Assembly: GCA_902493125.1 (NCBI GenBank)
Contig: CABUOF010000025.1
Location: 1 to 26,811, forward strand
From: an uncultured Collinsella sp.
Lineage (GTDB): Bacteria > Actinomycetota > Coriobacteriia > Coriobacteriales > Coriobacteriaceae
Length of the DNA: 26,811 nucleotides
Reading direction: 5' to 3'
Positions 14,255 to 22,346 of this stretch are shown here, in pieces (position 1 is the stretch's first letter; each line of letters opens with the position of its first letter). Below the pieces are notes generated by a model. That model searched no databases and was not told where the DNA came from. It saw only the letters and a list, made by a program, of their open reading frames with translations. The translations under genes and the position numbers were made by a program.

Positions 14255-14968
14255 TTAACCGCCCAGATAGGCTTTGCGGACGTTGTCGTCATGCAGGAGC
14301 TCTTGGCCCGTGCCGGTCATGGTGATCTTGCCGGTCTCGAGCACGTAGCCGCGCGTGGCGATCGAGAGCGCCATCTGCGCGTTCTGCTCGACCAGAAGCA
14401 CCGTGGTGCCGGCCTTGTGCAGGTCCTCGACAATCTGGAAGATCTGCTCAATCAGAATCGGCGCCAGGCCCATGGAAGGCTCATCGAGCATGAGCAGCTT
14501 GGGGTTGCTCATAAGGGCGCGGCCCATAACGAGCATCTGCTGCTCGCCGCCCGAAAGGGTGCCGGCCACTTGACGACGGCGCTCCTTCAGGCGCGGGAAC
14601 TGCTCGTAGACGCGCTCAAGGCCCGGAGCAACCGTGGACTTGGGCTGCGTGTAGGCGCCCATCTCCAGGTTCTCCTCGACCGTCATCTGCAAAAAGGCGC
14701 GACGGCCCTCGGGCACCTGTGCCAGGCCCTTGCCCACCAGCTTGTCGGCAGGCGTATGGGTAATGTCCTCGCCCATAAACTTGATGGAGCCGGTCTTGGA
14801 GCGCAGCAGGCCCGAGACGGTCTTGAGCGTCGTGGACTTGCCGGCACCGTTCGCACCGATCAGAGCAACGATCTCGCCCTCGTTGACGTTAAAGGAGATG
14901 TCCTTGATGGCGTGGATGGCACCGTACCAGACGTTGATGTTGTAGACGGAAAGCATCGGCTCTGCCAT
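14255..14968 (-). CDS. livF: Branched-chain amino acid ABC transporter ATPase LivF
   Basis: A 237-residue ABC ATPase that, with LivG, powers uptake of leucine, isoleucine and valine. Visible: Walker A GANGAGKST (about 38-46), signature LSGGEQQM, Walker B LLMLDEPSMGLAPI with the catalytic Glu, and the LivF-typical opening LSVYNINVWYGAIHAIKDISF. It abuts livG directly: the livG TAA is followed at once by this ATG, with GGGGGAG inside the end of livG. It is the last gene of the five-gene operon, followed by a strong terminator. Confidence 0.95.
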   Translation of the reverse strand: MAEPMLSVYNINVWYGAIHAIKDISFNVNEGEIVALIGANGAGKSTTLKTVSGLLRSKTGSIKFMGEDITHTPADKLVGKGLAQVPEGRRAFLQMTVEENLEMGAYTQPKSTVAPGLERVYEQFPRLKERRRQVAGTLSGGEQQMLVMGRALMSNPKLLMLDEPSMGLAPILIEQIFQIVEDLHKAGTTVLLVEQNAQMALSIATRGYVLETGKITMTGTGQELLHDDNVRKAYLGG

Positions 14969-15829
14969 TTAGTTCTCCCCCTTATCCTGCTTGCCCAGAT
15001 ACGCCTCGATAACAGCGTCGTTGTTCTGGATTTCCTCGGCCGTGCCCTTGGCGATGACCTTACCAAAGTTGAGCACGCAGATACCCTCGCAAATATTCAT
15101 GACGAGCGACATGTCGTGCTCGATAAGCATGATGGCAATGCCAAAGGTGTCGCGAATCTTGACGATGTTCTCCATGAGTTCCGCGGTCTCGGACGGGTTC
15201 ATGCCGGCGGCAGGCTCGTCGAGCAGCAGCAGCTTGGGGTTGGTGGCAAGCGCGCGGACGATCTCCAGACGACGCTGGGCGCCGTAAGGCAGCGATCCGG
15301 CCTGCTCGTTTGCCAGGTGCTCCATATCAAAGATGGACAGCAGCTCCATGGCGCGCTCGTGAGCAGCCTTCTCGTGCTTCCAATACGTCGGCAGGCGCAG
15401 CACGCCCTCAAAGCCGGAGTAGCGCTCCTGGTTGTGCAGGCCGACCTTAACGTTATCCTCCACCGTCATGGTGTTGAACAGGCGGATGTTCTGGAAGGTA
15501 CGAGCGATACCCATACGGTTGACCTGATAGACCGACTTGCCCGAGGTGTCCTCGCCGTCGAGCAGGATGGTACCGTGCGTGGGCTGATACACCTTGGTGA
15601 GCAGGTTGAAGACCGTGGTCTTGCCGGCACCGTTGGGGCCGATCAGACCGGCGATCTCGGTCTTGCCGATAGTCAAGCTAAAGTCGTCGACTGCCTTAAG
15701 GCCACCGAACTCAATGCCCAGGTGGATGCACTCGAGTGCCGGGCGCTCGCCCAGGTCTCGATCGGGAACGATGGCGCCAGAAGGATACGGGACCATCTTG
15801 CCCTTGTTGAACTCAAATTTATTGGGCAT
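14969..15829 (-). CDS. livG: Branched-chain amino acid ABC transporter ATPase LivG
   Basis: A 286-residue ABC ATPase, partner of LivF on the inner face of the membrane. Visible: Walker A GPNGAGKTT, the long LivG insert after RTFQNIRLFNTMTVEDNV, the variant signature LPYGAQRRLEI normal for LivG, and Walker B LLLLDEPAAGMNP. About 30 residues precede the conserved ALECIHLGIEFGGLKAVDDFSL, a somewhat long N terminus. The start at 15829 (MPNKFEF) has AGGAGG 10 nt upstream; the ATG at 15856 lacks a site. It overlaps the end of livM by 11 bp, indicating translational coupling. Confidence 0.94.
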   Translation of the reverse strand: MPNKFEFNKGKMVPYPSGAIVPDRDLGERPALECIHLGIEFGGLKAVDDFSLTIGKTEIAGLIGPNGAGKTTVFNLLTKVYQPTHGTILLDGEDTSGKSVYQVNRMGIARTFQNIRLFNTMTVEDNVKVGLHNQERYSGFEGVLRLPTYWKHEKAAHERAMELLSIFDMEHLANEQAGSLPYGAQRRLEIVRALATNPKLLLLDEPAAGMNPSETAELMENIVKIRDTFGIAIMLIEHDMSLVMNICEGICVLNFGKVIAKGTAEEIQNNDAVIEAYLGKQDKGEN

Positions 15830-16898
15830 CGGCTGCCACCTCCTTCTTGGAAGCAAAGCGGTCCTTGACGCGACCGAAGAACGCCTTGAGCTGCGGGTTG
15901 TTGGTAAAGATCATGACCAGGATCAGCACAATGGCGTAGATGAGCATGCGGTAGTCCGAGAACTGACGGAGCAGCTCGGGAAGCACCGTGAGCAACGCCG
16001 CCGCGATGACGGAACCGCGCATGTTACCCAGGCCGCCCAGGACCACGAACACCAGAATAAGGATCGACGTGTTGAAGTCGAACTTGGTGGCGGAGAGCTG
16101 CGAGAAGTTACCGCCGAAGAGGGCTCCGGCAGCACCGGCGAGGGCAGCGGAAACCACGAAGGCGATCATGCGGTACTCGGTGACGGAGATGCCTACGGAC
16201 TCGGCTGCAATCTTGTTATCGCGCACGGCCATGATGGCACGGCCGGTACGGCTGCGAACCAGGTTGAGCACGATCACGAGTGCGACCATGACCAGGATGG
16301 CACCGGCGAGGAAGGTCGAGTACGTCGACACGCCCGAGGCGCCCTGGGCGCCCTTGATGATGGCGGTGCCGTCCTCGAGCAGGTGCAGGTCGTCGATCGT
16401 AGAGTTGCCCGTGATGTTAAAGATCACGTGCAGGCCGCGGGAGTCGACGCCCACAATGAGGCAGGTGACGATCTCTTTGATGATCTCGCCAAAGGCCAGC
16501 GTCACGATGGCCAGATAGTCGCCGCTCAGGCGAAGGACCGGGATGCCGATCAAGAAGCCCAGGATGGCAGCGGCGATGGCGCCGACCACGATGCTGATGA
16601 TAAGGCGCATCGGATCGGACGGGACGGCGCTCTCCAGCGCGACCGCGGTAACGATGCCCGTATAGGCACCGACACTCATAAAGCCCGCGTGGCCCAGCGA
16701 CAAGTCACCCGCGATGCCGACGACGAGGTTAAGGGAAATGGCCATAACAATGTAGGCCGTGATGGGGACCAGCTGACCGGCGATCATGCGCGGGATCATG
16801 TGGTTAGACTGCATAAAGAACACGATGGCAAATGCCACGATGCACATGGCATACGTAACAAAGTCGTGACGCGTCTGCTTGTCTTTAAGAAACTTCAT
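15819..16898 (-). CDS. livM: Branched-chain amino acid ABC transporter permease LivM
   Basis: A 359-residue membrane permease with about ten hydrophobic segments. It holds the family blocks SLNLVVGIAGDLSLGHAGFMSVGAYTG and LRLSGDYLAIVTLAFGEIIKEIV, and the later GRAIMAVRDNKIAAESVGISVTEYRMIAFVVSA coupling region that contacts the ATPases. The C-terminal tail is charged and cytosolic. I chose the ATG at 16898, with AGGTGA 6 nt before it; the GTG at 16907, immediately after the livH stop, is an alternative. It pairs with LivH to form the channel. Confidence 0.94.
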   Translation of the reverse strand: MKFLKDKQTRHDFVTYAMCIVAFAIVFFMQSNHMIPRMIAGQLVPITAYIVMAISLNLVVGIAGDLSLGHAGFMSVGAYTGIVTAVALESAVPSDPMRLIISIVVGAIAAAILGFLIGIPVLRLSGDYLAIVTLAFGEIIKEIVTCLIVGVDSRGLHVIFNITGNSTIDDLHLLEDGTAIIKGAQGASGVSTYSTFLAGAILVMVALVIVLNLVRSRTGRAIMAVRDNKIAAESVGISVTEYRMIAFVVSAALAGAAGALFGGNFSQLSATKFDFNTSILILVFVVLGGLGNMRGSVIAAALLTVLPELLRQFSDYRMLIYAIVLILVMIFTNNPQLKAFFGRVKDRFASKKEVAADAQ

Positions 16899-16907
16899 AA
16901 CGCTCAC

Positions 16908-17789
16908 CTACACCTTCTCGGGGACGTACTTGCCCAAGAGGCCGGCAGGCTTGACGAGCAGGACGATAATCAAAACACCAAAGACGATGGAGTTGGCAAG
17001 GCTCGTGGAAATGTAAGCCTGCGCCATCGCCTCGATGATGCCGATGAGAATGCCACCGACAAAGGCACCGGGGATGGAGCCGATGCCGCCGAAAACGGCA
17101 GCGTCGAAGGCCTTGATGCCAGGCATGGCGCCCGTGGTGGGCTGCAGGACCGGCGAGTAGGAGCACAGGAGCACACCGGCGATGGCGGCAAGGGCGGAGC
17201 CGATGGCAAACGTCATCGAAATAGTGCGGTTGACGTTGATGCCCATGAGCTGAGCGGCGGCTTTGTCCTCGGACACGGCGCGCATGGCTTTGCCCATCTT
17301 GGTCTTACCTGTAAAGAACATCAGGCCGGCCATGATAACCAGGCAGGCGACGATGGTGACGAGCGAGACGGCGCTTACGTTGAACTTGGCCAAGAACTCC
17401 GGTACCTGGAAGGTGACGAGCGAAGTGAAGTTCTTGGGCGTGGCGCCCCACAGAAGCTGCGCGGCGTTCTGCAGGAAGTAAGACACGCCGATGGCCGTGA
17501 TCAGAACGGCCAGAGGGCCTGCTTGGCGCAGCGGCTTATAGGCCAGACCCTCGATGAGAACACCGAGAACCGTGCAGACCACACAAGAGAGAACTACAGA
17601 TGCCCAGCCCGGGAGGCCGAGATACGACGTGGCACAGAACGAGACATAGGCACCGACCATGATGACGTCGCCGTGAGCGAAGTTGAGCATCTTGGCGATA
17701 CCGTAGACCATGGTGTAGCCCAACGCGATGATGGCGTAGACGCTGCCCATGGACAGGCCGTTGACCAGGTATTGGATAAAGACCGTCAT
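16908..17789 (-). CDS. livH: Branched-chain amino acid ABC transporter permease LivH
   Basis: A 293-residue permease with about eight membrane segments. The opening FIQYLVNGLSMGSVYAIIALGYTMVYGIAKMLNFAHGDVIMVGAY is diagnostic of LivH, as is GKAMRAVSEDKAAAQLMGINVNRTISMTFAIGSALAAIAGVL. The start is the ATG at 17789 (MTVFIQ), after a GGGGG site; the frame reaching 17882 adds a non-family N terminus. It follows livK after a 139-bp gap with two hairpins, and its stop lies against the livM start. Confidence 0.95.
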   Translation of the reverse strand: MTVFIQYLVNGLSMGSVYAIIALGYTMVYGIAKMLNFAHGDVIMVGAYVSFCATSYLGLPGWASVVLSCVVCTVLGVLIEGLAYKPLRQAGPLAVLITAIGVSYFLQNAAQLLWGATPKNFTSLVTFQVPEFLAKFNVSAVSLVTIVACLVIMAGLMFFTGKTKMGKAMRAVSEDKAAAQLMGINVNRTISMTFAIGSALAAIAGVLLCSYSPVLQPTTGAMPGIKAFDAAVFGGIGSIPGAFVGGILIGIIEAMAQAYISTSLANSIVFGVLIIVLLVKPAGLLGKYVPEKV

Positions 17790-17835
17790 GTTCCACATCC
17801 CCCTTTCGAATAGGTTTCCAGTTGATGTATGAAAC

Positions 17836-17896
17836 AGGGACGTTACATCGTCCCTAGATACCAAGCAAGCAGGGAAGGCCAAAACCTCCCCTGCTT
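17836..17896 (-). promoter_or_regulatory. Hairpins between livK and livH
   Basis: Two stems lie in the livK-livH gap: AGGGACG/CGTCCCT (17836-17855, 6-nt loop) and a 12-bp stem (17867-17878 with 17885-17896, one G-U). No long T-run follows. Such structures often protect the livK message and reduce readthrough, giving more binding protein than permease. Confidence 0.55.
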
Positions 17897-17928
17897 GGGA
17901 TCAAAACCGCTCTATGTAAGGCGGCCTA

Positions 17929-19116
17929 TTAGGCCTGTACGTACTTGCCGTCGGTAATGACGTACGCCGTCGGGTCCTTCTGGACCTGGCCCTTGTCGTT
18001 CCAGGAGAGCTTGCCAGTCAGACCGTCAACAGTAATGTTGCGCATAGCCTCGGGAAGCTTCTCGGCAACCTCGGTGGGGTCGGCGTCGACACCCAGGCCG
18101 GCCTCCTTGAGGGCCTCGACCACCGCATGCACGCCGTCGTAGGCGTCGGCGGCAAACTGGTCGGGGGTATCGCCGTACTTATCTTTGTAAGCGTTGACGA
18201 AGTCGGCGTTCTTCTCGTCGTCGGCGGAGAACGGGGTCATGAGCAGCAGACCCTCGGCAAGAGAGGTGTCGAAACCCTCAACGCCCAGGATGCCGTCCAT
18301 GCCGTCGCAGCCCATCATCTTGACGTCGTAGCCCATGTCCTTGGCGTTCTTGAGCAGGACGGACGCCGGCGTGTAGTAGATCGGCGCAAAGATCATGGTG
18401 GCGCCTGCCTGCTTGGCCTTGGTCAGCTGGTTGGTAAAGCTCGTGGCGGAGTCGTCCTTAAAGGTCTCCTCGTCGACAATCTCGAGCTTGGACTTAGCGG
18501 CCTGGGCCTTAAAGGAATCTGCGATGCCCGAAGAATAGGCGTCGCCGGAGTTATAGAACAGCACGAACTTCTCGTCCGCATACTTCTGCGCCAGGAACTT
18601 GGCAGCGTTGACACCCTGGTTGGGGTCGGTAAAGCAAACCTGGAAGACGCAATCCTTGCCCTTGGTAACGTCCTCGGAAGACGCGGACGGGGTGATCATG
18701 AACGTCTCGGGGTCGTTACCGCACTCTGCGGCAACGGCGACCGACGCACCCGTGGTGGTCGGACCGACGAGGGCCTGCATGCCCCAGTCGAGCAGGGTGT
18801 TGAAGGCGTTGACGGCCTTCTCGCCATCGGCCTGGTCGTCCTCGGCCTTGCTGGCAAGCGGCAGCTCCTTAGTCGAGAAATCCTTGCAGCCAAGCTCGAC
18901 AGCCTGTGTAACGGACTTGCCGTAGGACGCGTTGGCGCCGGTCAGCGGGCCGATGGTGCCGATCTTAAACGAAGCGTCGCCCGACGCGGAACCGCTGTCG
19001 CCGCCGTTGGAGGAGCAGCCAGCTAGAATGGACATCGCCCCCAGACCTGCTGCGCTCGCGATAACGCTCCTGCGATTCATAACAGGGTTCAATGACTTAC
19101 CGGTGAGGCTCGACAT
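17929..19116 (-). CDS. livK: Branched-chain amino acid ABC transporter substrate-binding lipoprotein
   Basis: A 395-residue type I periplasmic-binding-fold protein that captures branched-chain amino acids outside the membrane. The N terminus has a lipoprotein signal with lipobox LAGC (Cys34), preceded by MNRRSVIAS, close to a twin-arginine motif. A Ser/Gly-rich linker follows, then KIGTIGPLTGANASYGKSV, DWGMQALVGPTTTGASVAVA and the late DAYDGVHAVVEAL block, all typical of LivK/LivJ. AGGAG lies 7 nt before the ATG at 19116; a second ATG at the twin-arginine motif is possible but lacks this site. It is the first gene of livKHMGF. A decayed second copy lies 270 bp upstream. Confidence 0.94.
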   Translation of the reverse strand: MSSLTGKSLNPVMNRRSVIASAAGLGAMSILAGCSSNGGDSGSASGDASFKIGTIGPLTGANASYGKSVTQAVELGCKDFSTKELPLASKAEDDQADGEKAVNAFNTLLDWGMQALVGPTTTGASVAVAAECGNDPETFMITPSASSEDVTKGKDCVFQVCFTDPNQGVNAAKFLAQKYADEKFVLFYNSGDAYSSGIADSFKAQAAKSKLEIVDEETFKDDSATSFTNQLTKAKQAGATMIFAPIYYTPASVLLKNAKDMGYDVKMMGCDGMDGILGVEGFDTSLAEGLLLMTPFSADDEKNADFVNAYKDKYGDTPDQFAADAYDGVHAVVEALKEAGLGVDADPTEVAEKLPEAMRNITVDGLTGKLSWNDKGQVQKDPTAYVITDGKYVQA

Positions 19117-19200
19117 GCGGCTCTCCTCTCAAATCTCGTCGGGTTTCGGTTACCCGACAGGCCATCCTTCGCCGTGTTCGGCGTTCGCAAAATACTAGAC

Positions 19201-19330
19201 GCTTTAGTTAAGGAAAGTGGCGATTATTTCAACTTTTCTTTTGTTTTGTCCATTTATCCATATTTATGCGTATTTTTATAGGTTTATGCGGTTTAGCCAC
19301 TTTATTGTGTGAAAGTAATGTTTCTGTTCT
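19201..19330. promoter_or_regulatory. AT-rich livK upstream region
   Basis: This stretch is clearly more AT-rich than its surroundings. TTTATGCG occurs twice, at 19263-19270 and 19283-19290, exactly 20 bp apart, suggesting a regulator contacting one face of the helix. TTGAAA and TAGTAT occur on the minus strand, but not at proper promoter spacing, so no promoter can be fixed. Confidence 0.35.
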
Positions 19331-19387
19331 GTTACAGGCGTCCTTGCCCTGATTAAAATGGCCTCACCGCTCGCGTTTTGTGCGCAC

Positions 19388-19499
19388 CTAGGCGGCGATG
19401 TACTTGCCGTCCTGGATCACATAAGCCGTAGCGGGCTTTTCGACCTGGCCCTCGTCATTCCACGCCGACGAGCGCCTGCATGCCCCAGTCGCACAGGGC
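19388..19499 (-). pseudogene. Decayed livK paralogue fragment
   Basis: Read on the minus strand, 19462-19388 encodes WNDEGQVEKPATAYVIQDGKYIAA and a stop, matching the last 24 residues of LivK (WNDKGQVQKDPTAYVITDGKYVQA). Directly upstream, 19490-19464 encodes DWGMQALVG, identical to a LivK block normally some 250 residues earlier. The two pieces are in different frames, so an internal deletion has joined them near 19463. It has no start and cannot be functional. It is a relic of a second liv binding-protein gene, not a recent copy, since the codons differ. Confidence 0.8.
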
Positions 19500-19699
19500 A
19501 AACCTTATGGCGCAAACGTTGACAGTTTGTTACGGAGTTCCGTTTGTAGCGAGCATGTTTCCAATGTTTCCGCAGCGTTTCGGGGGTGCCGTTTTGTGCG
19601 ACTCCTGTTGCCTGGCGAGCACGCGCCCTCGGTTCACGCTAGAATGCACTCAACCTTTAAGCGGTTAATCCATCCATAAGATGCACGAAGGAGCTATCT
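19500..19699. other. Intergenic region before hom
   Basis: No gene is visible. TTGACA occurs on the plus strand at 19519-19524 without a convincing -10. TAGAAT (19640-19645) is a possible -10 for hom, about 55 bp before its start, but its -35 is poor. Confidence 0.35.
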
Positions 19700-21043
19700 A
19701 TGAGCGAACCCCTGCGCACCGTGAACGTCGGTCTGATCGGTCTGGGAACCGTCGGCGGCGGCGTGGCCCGTCTGATCAACAGCCACCACGATGAGTACCT
19801 GGCAGCCTACGGCATCGACCTTAAGCTGACCCGCGCCTGCGCGCTTGCTTGGGAGCAGGCCGAGGCGGCAGGCATTGAGCGCGAGGCCTTTACGAGTGAC
19901 TGGCACGATGTCGTCAGCGACCCCGCCGTCGACATCGTCGTCGAGCTGATCGGCGGTGAGCATCCCGCAACCGAGATCTTCACCACTGCCTTCGAGAACG
20001 GCAAGCATGTCGTCTCTGCCAACAAGGCCCTGCTGGGCCGTCATGTCGAGACGCTCGCCGAGAAGGCGCGCGCGTGCGGCGTGCAGATTAAGTGCGAGGC
20101 CAGCTGCGGCGGTGGCATCCCCATTGTCAGCACGCTCGAGCACGACCTGGTGGGCAACAAGATCCTGACCATCGCCGGCATTCTCAACGGTACCACCAAC
20201 TATATCCTGTCGCGCATGGACGCCGAGGGCGCCGATTACGCCGATGTGCTTGCCGACGCGCAGGCCAAGGGCTATGCCGAGGCCGACCCGTCCGCCGACG
20301 TCGACGGCTTCGACGCCGCCAGCAAGACGGCAATCCTCGCTTCCATCGGCTTTGGCACCCGCGTGACCACCGACGATATCTACCAACAGGGTATCCGTAC
20401 CATCGGCGCCGAGGACATTGCCCAGGCCCGCGAGCTCGGCTACACCATCAAGCTGCTGGGCATCGCACGCAACACCGACGCCGGCGTCGACGTCCGCGTG
20501 CATCCCACGCTCATCCCGGCAGACCATATGCTCGCCAAGGTCAACGGCGCCATGAACGCCGTCTACGTGGTGGGTGACGCCGTGGGCGAGACCATGTTCT
20601 ACGGCGCTGGCGCAGGCTCCTTCCCCACCGCGAGCGCCGTCGTGGGCGATATCCTATCGCTCTCCGAGCAGATCAGCCGCGGCGTGGCTCCGCTGCCCGA
20701 GATTGAGCCCTATGGCCACAACCTCGCCTTTAAGCCCATGGACGAGCTCCAGACCAAGTACTATGTGCGCCTGAAGGTCGCCGACCGCGTGGGCGCCCTG
20801 TCCGAGACGGTCGACATCTTTGCCAAGCACAACATCTCGATCTCGCTCATCAACCAGGTCGAGGACGGCAAGTCAGGCGTCAGCGATGCCTGCTCGGTCA
20901 TCTTCCTGACGCACCGCGCGCTCGAGAAGGACGTCCAGGCTGCCGCCGCCGAGCTTGCCAGCGTCGACTGCGTGGCCGAGGTCGCCAACGTCCTGCGCAT
21001 CGAGGACGTTGAGGCCTGGACCGAAGGCGTCATGGCCAACTAG
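19700..21043 (+). CDS. hom: Homoserine dehydrogenase
   Basis: A 447-residue enzyme that reduces aspartate semialdehyde to homoserine, the branch point to threonine, methionine and isoleucine. Visible: NAD(P)-binding GLIGLGTVGGG (11-21), SANKALL (106-112), GILNGTTNYIL (160-170) and the catalytic region DPSADVDGFDAASKTAI with Lys209. A C-terminal ACT domain follows (about 365-445: YYVRLKVADRVGALSETVDIFAKHNISI). The ACT domain suggests feedback control, commonly by threonine. AAGGAG lies 7 nt before the ATG. It is a single gene with its own terminator, not next to thrB or thrC. Confidence 0.96.
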   Translation: MSEPLRTVNVGLIGLGTVGGGVARLINSHHDEYLAAYGIDLKLTRACALAWEQAEAAGIEREAFTSDWHDVVSDPAVDIVVELIGGEHPATEIFTTAFENGKHVVSANKALLGRHVETLAEKARACGVQIKCEASCGGGIPIVSTLEHDLVGNKILTIAGILNGTTNYILSRMDAEGADYADVLADAQAKGYAEADPSADVDGFDAASKTAILASIGFGTRVTTDDIYQQGIRTIGAEDIAQARELGYTIKLLGIARNTDAGVDVRVHPTLIPADHMLAKVNGAMNAVYVVGDAVGETMFYGAGAGSFPTASAVVGDILSLSEQISRGVAPLPEIEPYGHNLAFKPMDELQTKYYVRLKVADRVGALSETVDIFAKHNISISLINQVEDGKSGVSDACSVIFLTHRALEKDVQAAAAELASVDCVAEVANVLRIEDVEAWTEGVMAN

Positions 21044-21074
21044 TCCAGTCCTTGGCACACAACATAGCACCTGA

Positions 21075-21111
21075 GGGGCTCCCGTCCGTTTGGATGGGAG
21101 CCCCTTTGTTT
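21075..21111 (+). terminator. Terminator of hom
   Basis: A 13-bp stem GGGGCTCCCGTCC / GGATGGGAGCCCC (one G-U) with a GTTT loop is followed by TTTGTTT. Confidence 0.9.
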
Positions 21112-21251
21112 GACGTTCATCAAGCAAAAGTTTGAACAACTTGGCCATTCGCTGACAACCGAGGGTGCCGTTTACCGATATGCGAACGAAGTTGATTTTG
21201 CGCGCCGTTATGCTGTGCTGCGTATGTCCACCCCCGAAGAATGGAGGCACC

Positions 21252-22001
21252 ATGTTGCTCGAGGGTAAGAAAGCAATCATCACCGGAGGCACGCGCGGTA
21301 TCGGCTATGCCATCGCCTGCCGTTTTATCGAGGAAGGCGCCGCCGTCACCGTCTTTGGCTCGCGTCAGGAAACCGCCGACGCGGCCGTTGAGAAGCTCGC
21401 CGCCGCCTATCCCGAGGCAAAGATCTGGGGCCGTTCGTGCAACCTCACCTCACTCGAGGCCGTAACCGAGGCCTTTACGCAGGCCGCAGCCGACATGGGC
21501 GGTCTCGACACGGTCGTCAACAATGCCGGTATCTCCCAGCGCTCGCCCCTTTTGGACTACACGGCCGAGGAGTTCGCCAAGGTCATGGACCTCAACGTCG
21601 TCGCCGTCTTTAATGGTCACCAGGCCGCTGCCAAGATCATGACCGAAGCCGGCCACGGTGGCACCATCACCACCACGAGCTCGATGGTCGCTAAGTACGG
21701 TCAGCCCTCCGGCGTTGGCTATCCCACGTCCAAGTTCGCCGTCAACGGCATGGTCCAGTCGCTCTCGCGCGAGCTCGCCCCCGTGGGCATTCGCGTCAAT
21801 GCCGTTGCACCCGGCGTAACCAAAACCGATATGGTCGCTAACCTGCCCGAAGAGGTTATTAAGCCCATCATCGCCACCATTCCGCTGGGTCGCATGGGCG
21901 AGCCCGAGGATGTCGCCAACGCCTTTGTTTTCCTGGCGAGCGACATGTCCTCCTACGTCACGGGCGCCGTGCTCCCCGTCGACGGAGCCGCCCGCTCTTA
22001 A
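21252..22001 (+). CDS. Short-chain dehydrogenase/reductase (FabG-like SDR)
   Basis: A 249-residue classical SDR oxidoreductase using NAD(P). Visible: cofactor loop TGGTRGIG (11-18), NNAG (90-93), catalytic Ser144, Tyr157 and Lys161 (YPTSK), and the PG-motif APGVTKTDM. Arg38 after the second strand hints at NADPH. Length and ends match the FabG/3-oxoacyl-ACP reductase or glucose/hydroxysteroid dehydrogenase type, and the substrate cannot be decided. It stands alone with its own terminator rather than in a fatty-acid cluster, which argues against the housekeeping FabG. The start at 21252 has GGAGG 6 nt upstream; the frame from 21165 adds a non-family N terminus. Confidence 0.88.
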   Translation: MLLEGKKAIITGGTRGIGYAIACRFIEEGAAVTVFGSRQETADAAVEKLAAAYPEAKIWGRSCNLTSLEAVTEAFTQAAADMGGLDTVVNNAGISQRSPLLDYTAEEFAKVMDLNVVAVFNGHQAAAKIMTEAGHGGTITTTSSMVAKYGQPSGVGYPTSKFAVNGMVQSLSRELAPVGIRVNAVAPGVTKTDMVANLPEEVIKPIIATIPLGRMGEPEDVANAFVFLASDMSSYVTGAVLPVDGAARS

Positions 22002-22044
22002 GGGACCACAAGCCTCAGCTCCCAGCCTCAACATAGTCCAACAA

Positions 22045-22092
22045 AGAAGGCGCGCCGTCTGCATCAACTGCAGGCAGCGCGCCTTCTTCTGT
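22045..22092 (+). terminator. Terminator of the SDR gene
   Basis: An 11-bp stem (22045-22055 with 22077-22087) encloses a second 6-bp stem and is followed by TCTGTTT. Confidence 0.8.
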
Positions 22093-22098
22093 TTGAAA

Positions 22099-22332
22099 GG
22101 GAAGCTGTGTCCCGCAGTCCCGACTCAGACCGGGACGCAGCTTCCCTCAGGGCCATGTTTCGGAAAGAGCGCCCCGTCTTGAACGCCGATTCTGGGATAC
22201 CGTTTCCGCAACGGGTCTCTCGCGGAAACTGCATCCCACTCTGAGCGCCCATTCCGGGACACAGTTTCCCAACGGCCCCCGTTTCGGAAACCACATCCCG
22301 TTCCGAGCCTTCAAAGCGGGACGCGGCTTCCC
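22099..22332. repeat. Periodic array of four 62-bp hairpin units
   Basis: Eight related 16-bp arms alternate in orientation. Forward arms start at 22099, 22161, 22223 and 22285; reverse arms at 22131, 22193, 22255 and 22317. Both series have an exact 62-bp period. Forward arms resemble CGGAAACTGCATCCCG and reverse arms CGGGACGCAGTTTCCC. Each unit folds as a hairpin with 16-nt loop: the first is nearly perfect (one G-U), the others pair at about 12 of 16 positions. Loops and the 14-nt gaps between units have diverged while the spacing is fixed. It ends 14 bp before the antiporter stop, between convergent genes, and resembles REP/BIME arrays. Confidence 0.9.
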
Positions 22333-22346
22333 CGAGAGAGTATCGA

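Noticed and set aside
13402..14292. Longer cutC frame starting at 14292
   Set aside because: The extra 71 residues are encoded by the liv terminator and the 22-bp inverted repeat; the family N terminus and a ribosome binding site are at 14079.
14243..15868. 541-residue plus-strand open frame
   Set aside because: Antisense to livF and livG with intact Walker motifs; no ribosome binding site or family similarity.
15594..17813. 739-residue plus-strand open frame
   Set aside because: Antisense to livG, livM and livH, which have clear family motifs; the translation is low-complexity (Asp, Gly, His) with no recognisable domain.
21252..22001. SDR considered as the 7-beta-hydroxysteroid dehydrogenase described from Collinsella aerofaciens
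   Set aside because: The N terminus and active-site surroundings I recall for that enzyme (LILGATEGVG, QYGAGK) differ from TGGTRGIG and YPTSK here.
22099..22332. Array considered as CRISPR
   Set aside because: Arms are inverted, not direct; spacers are 14-16 nt, diverged remnants; there is no leader and no cas gene.
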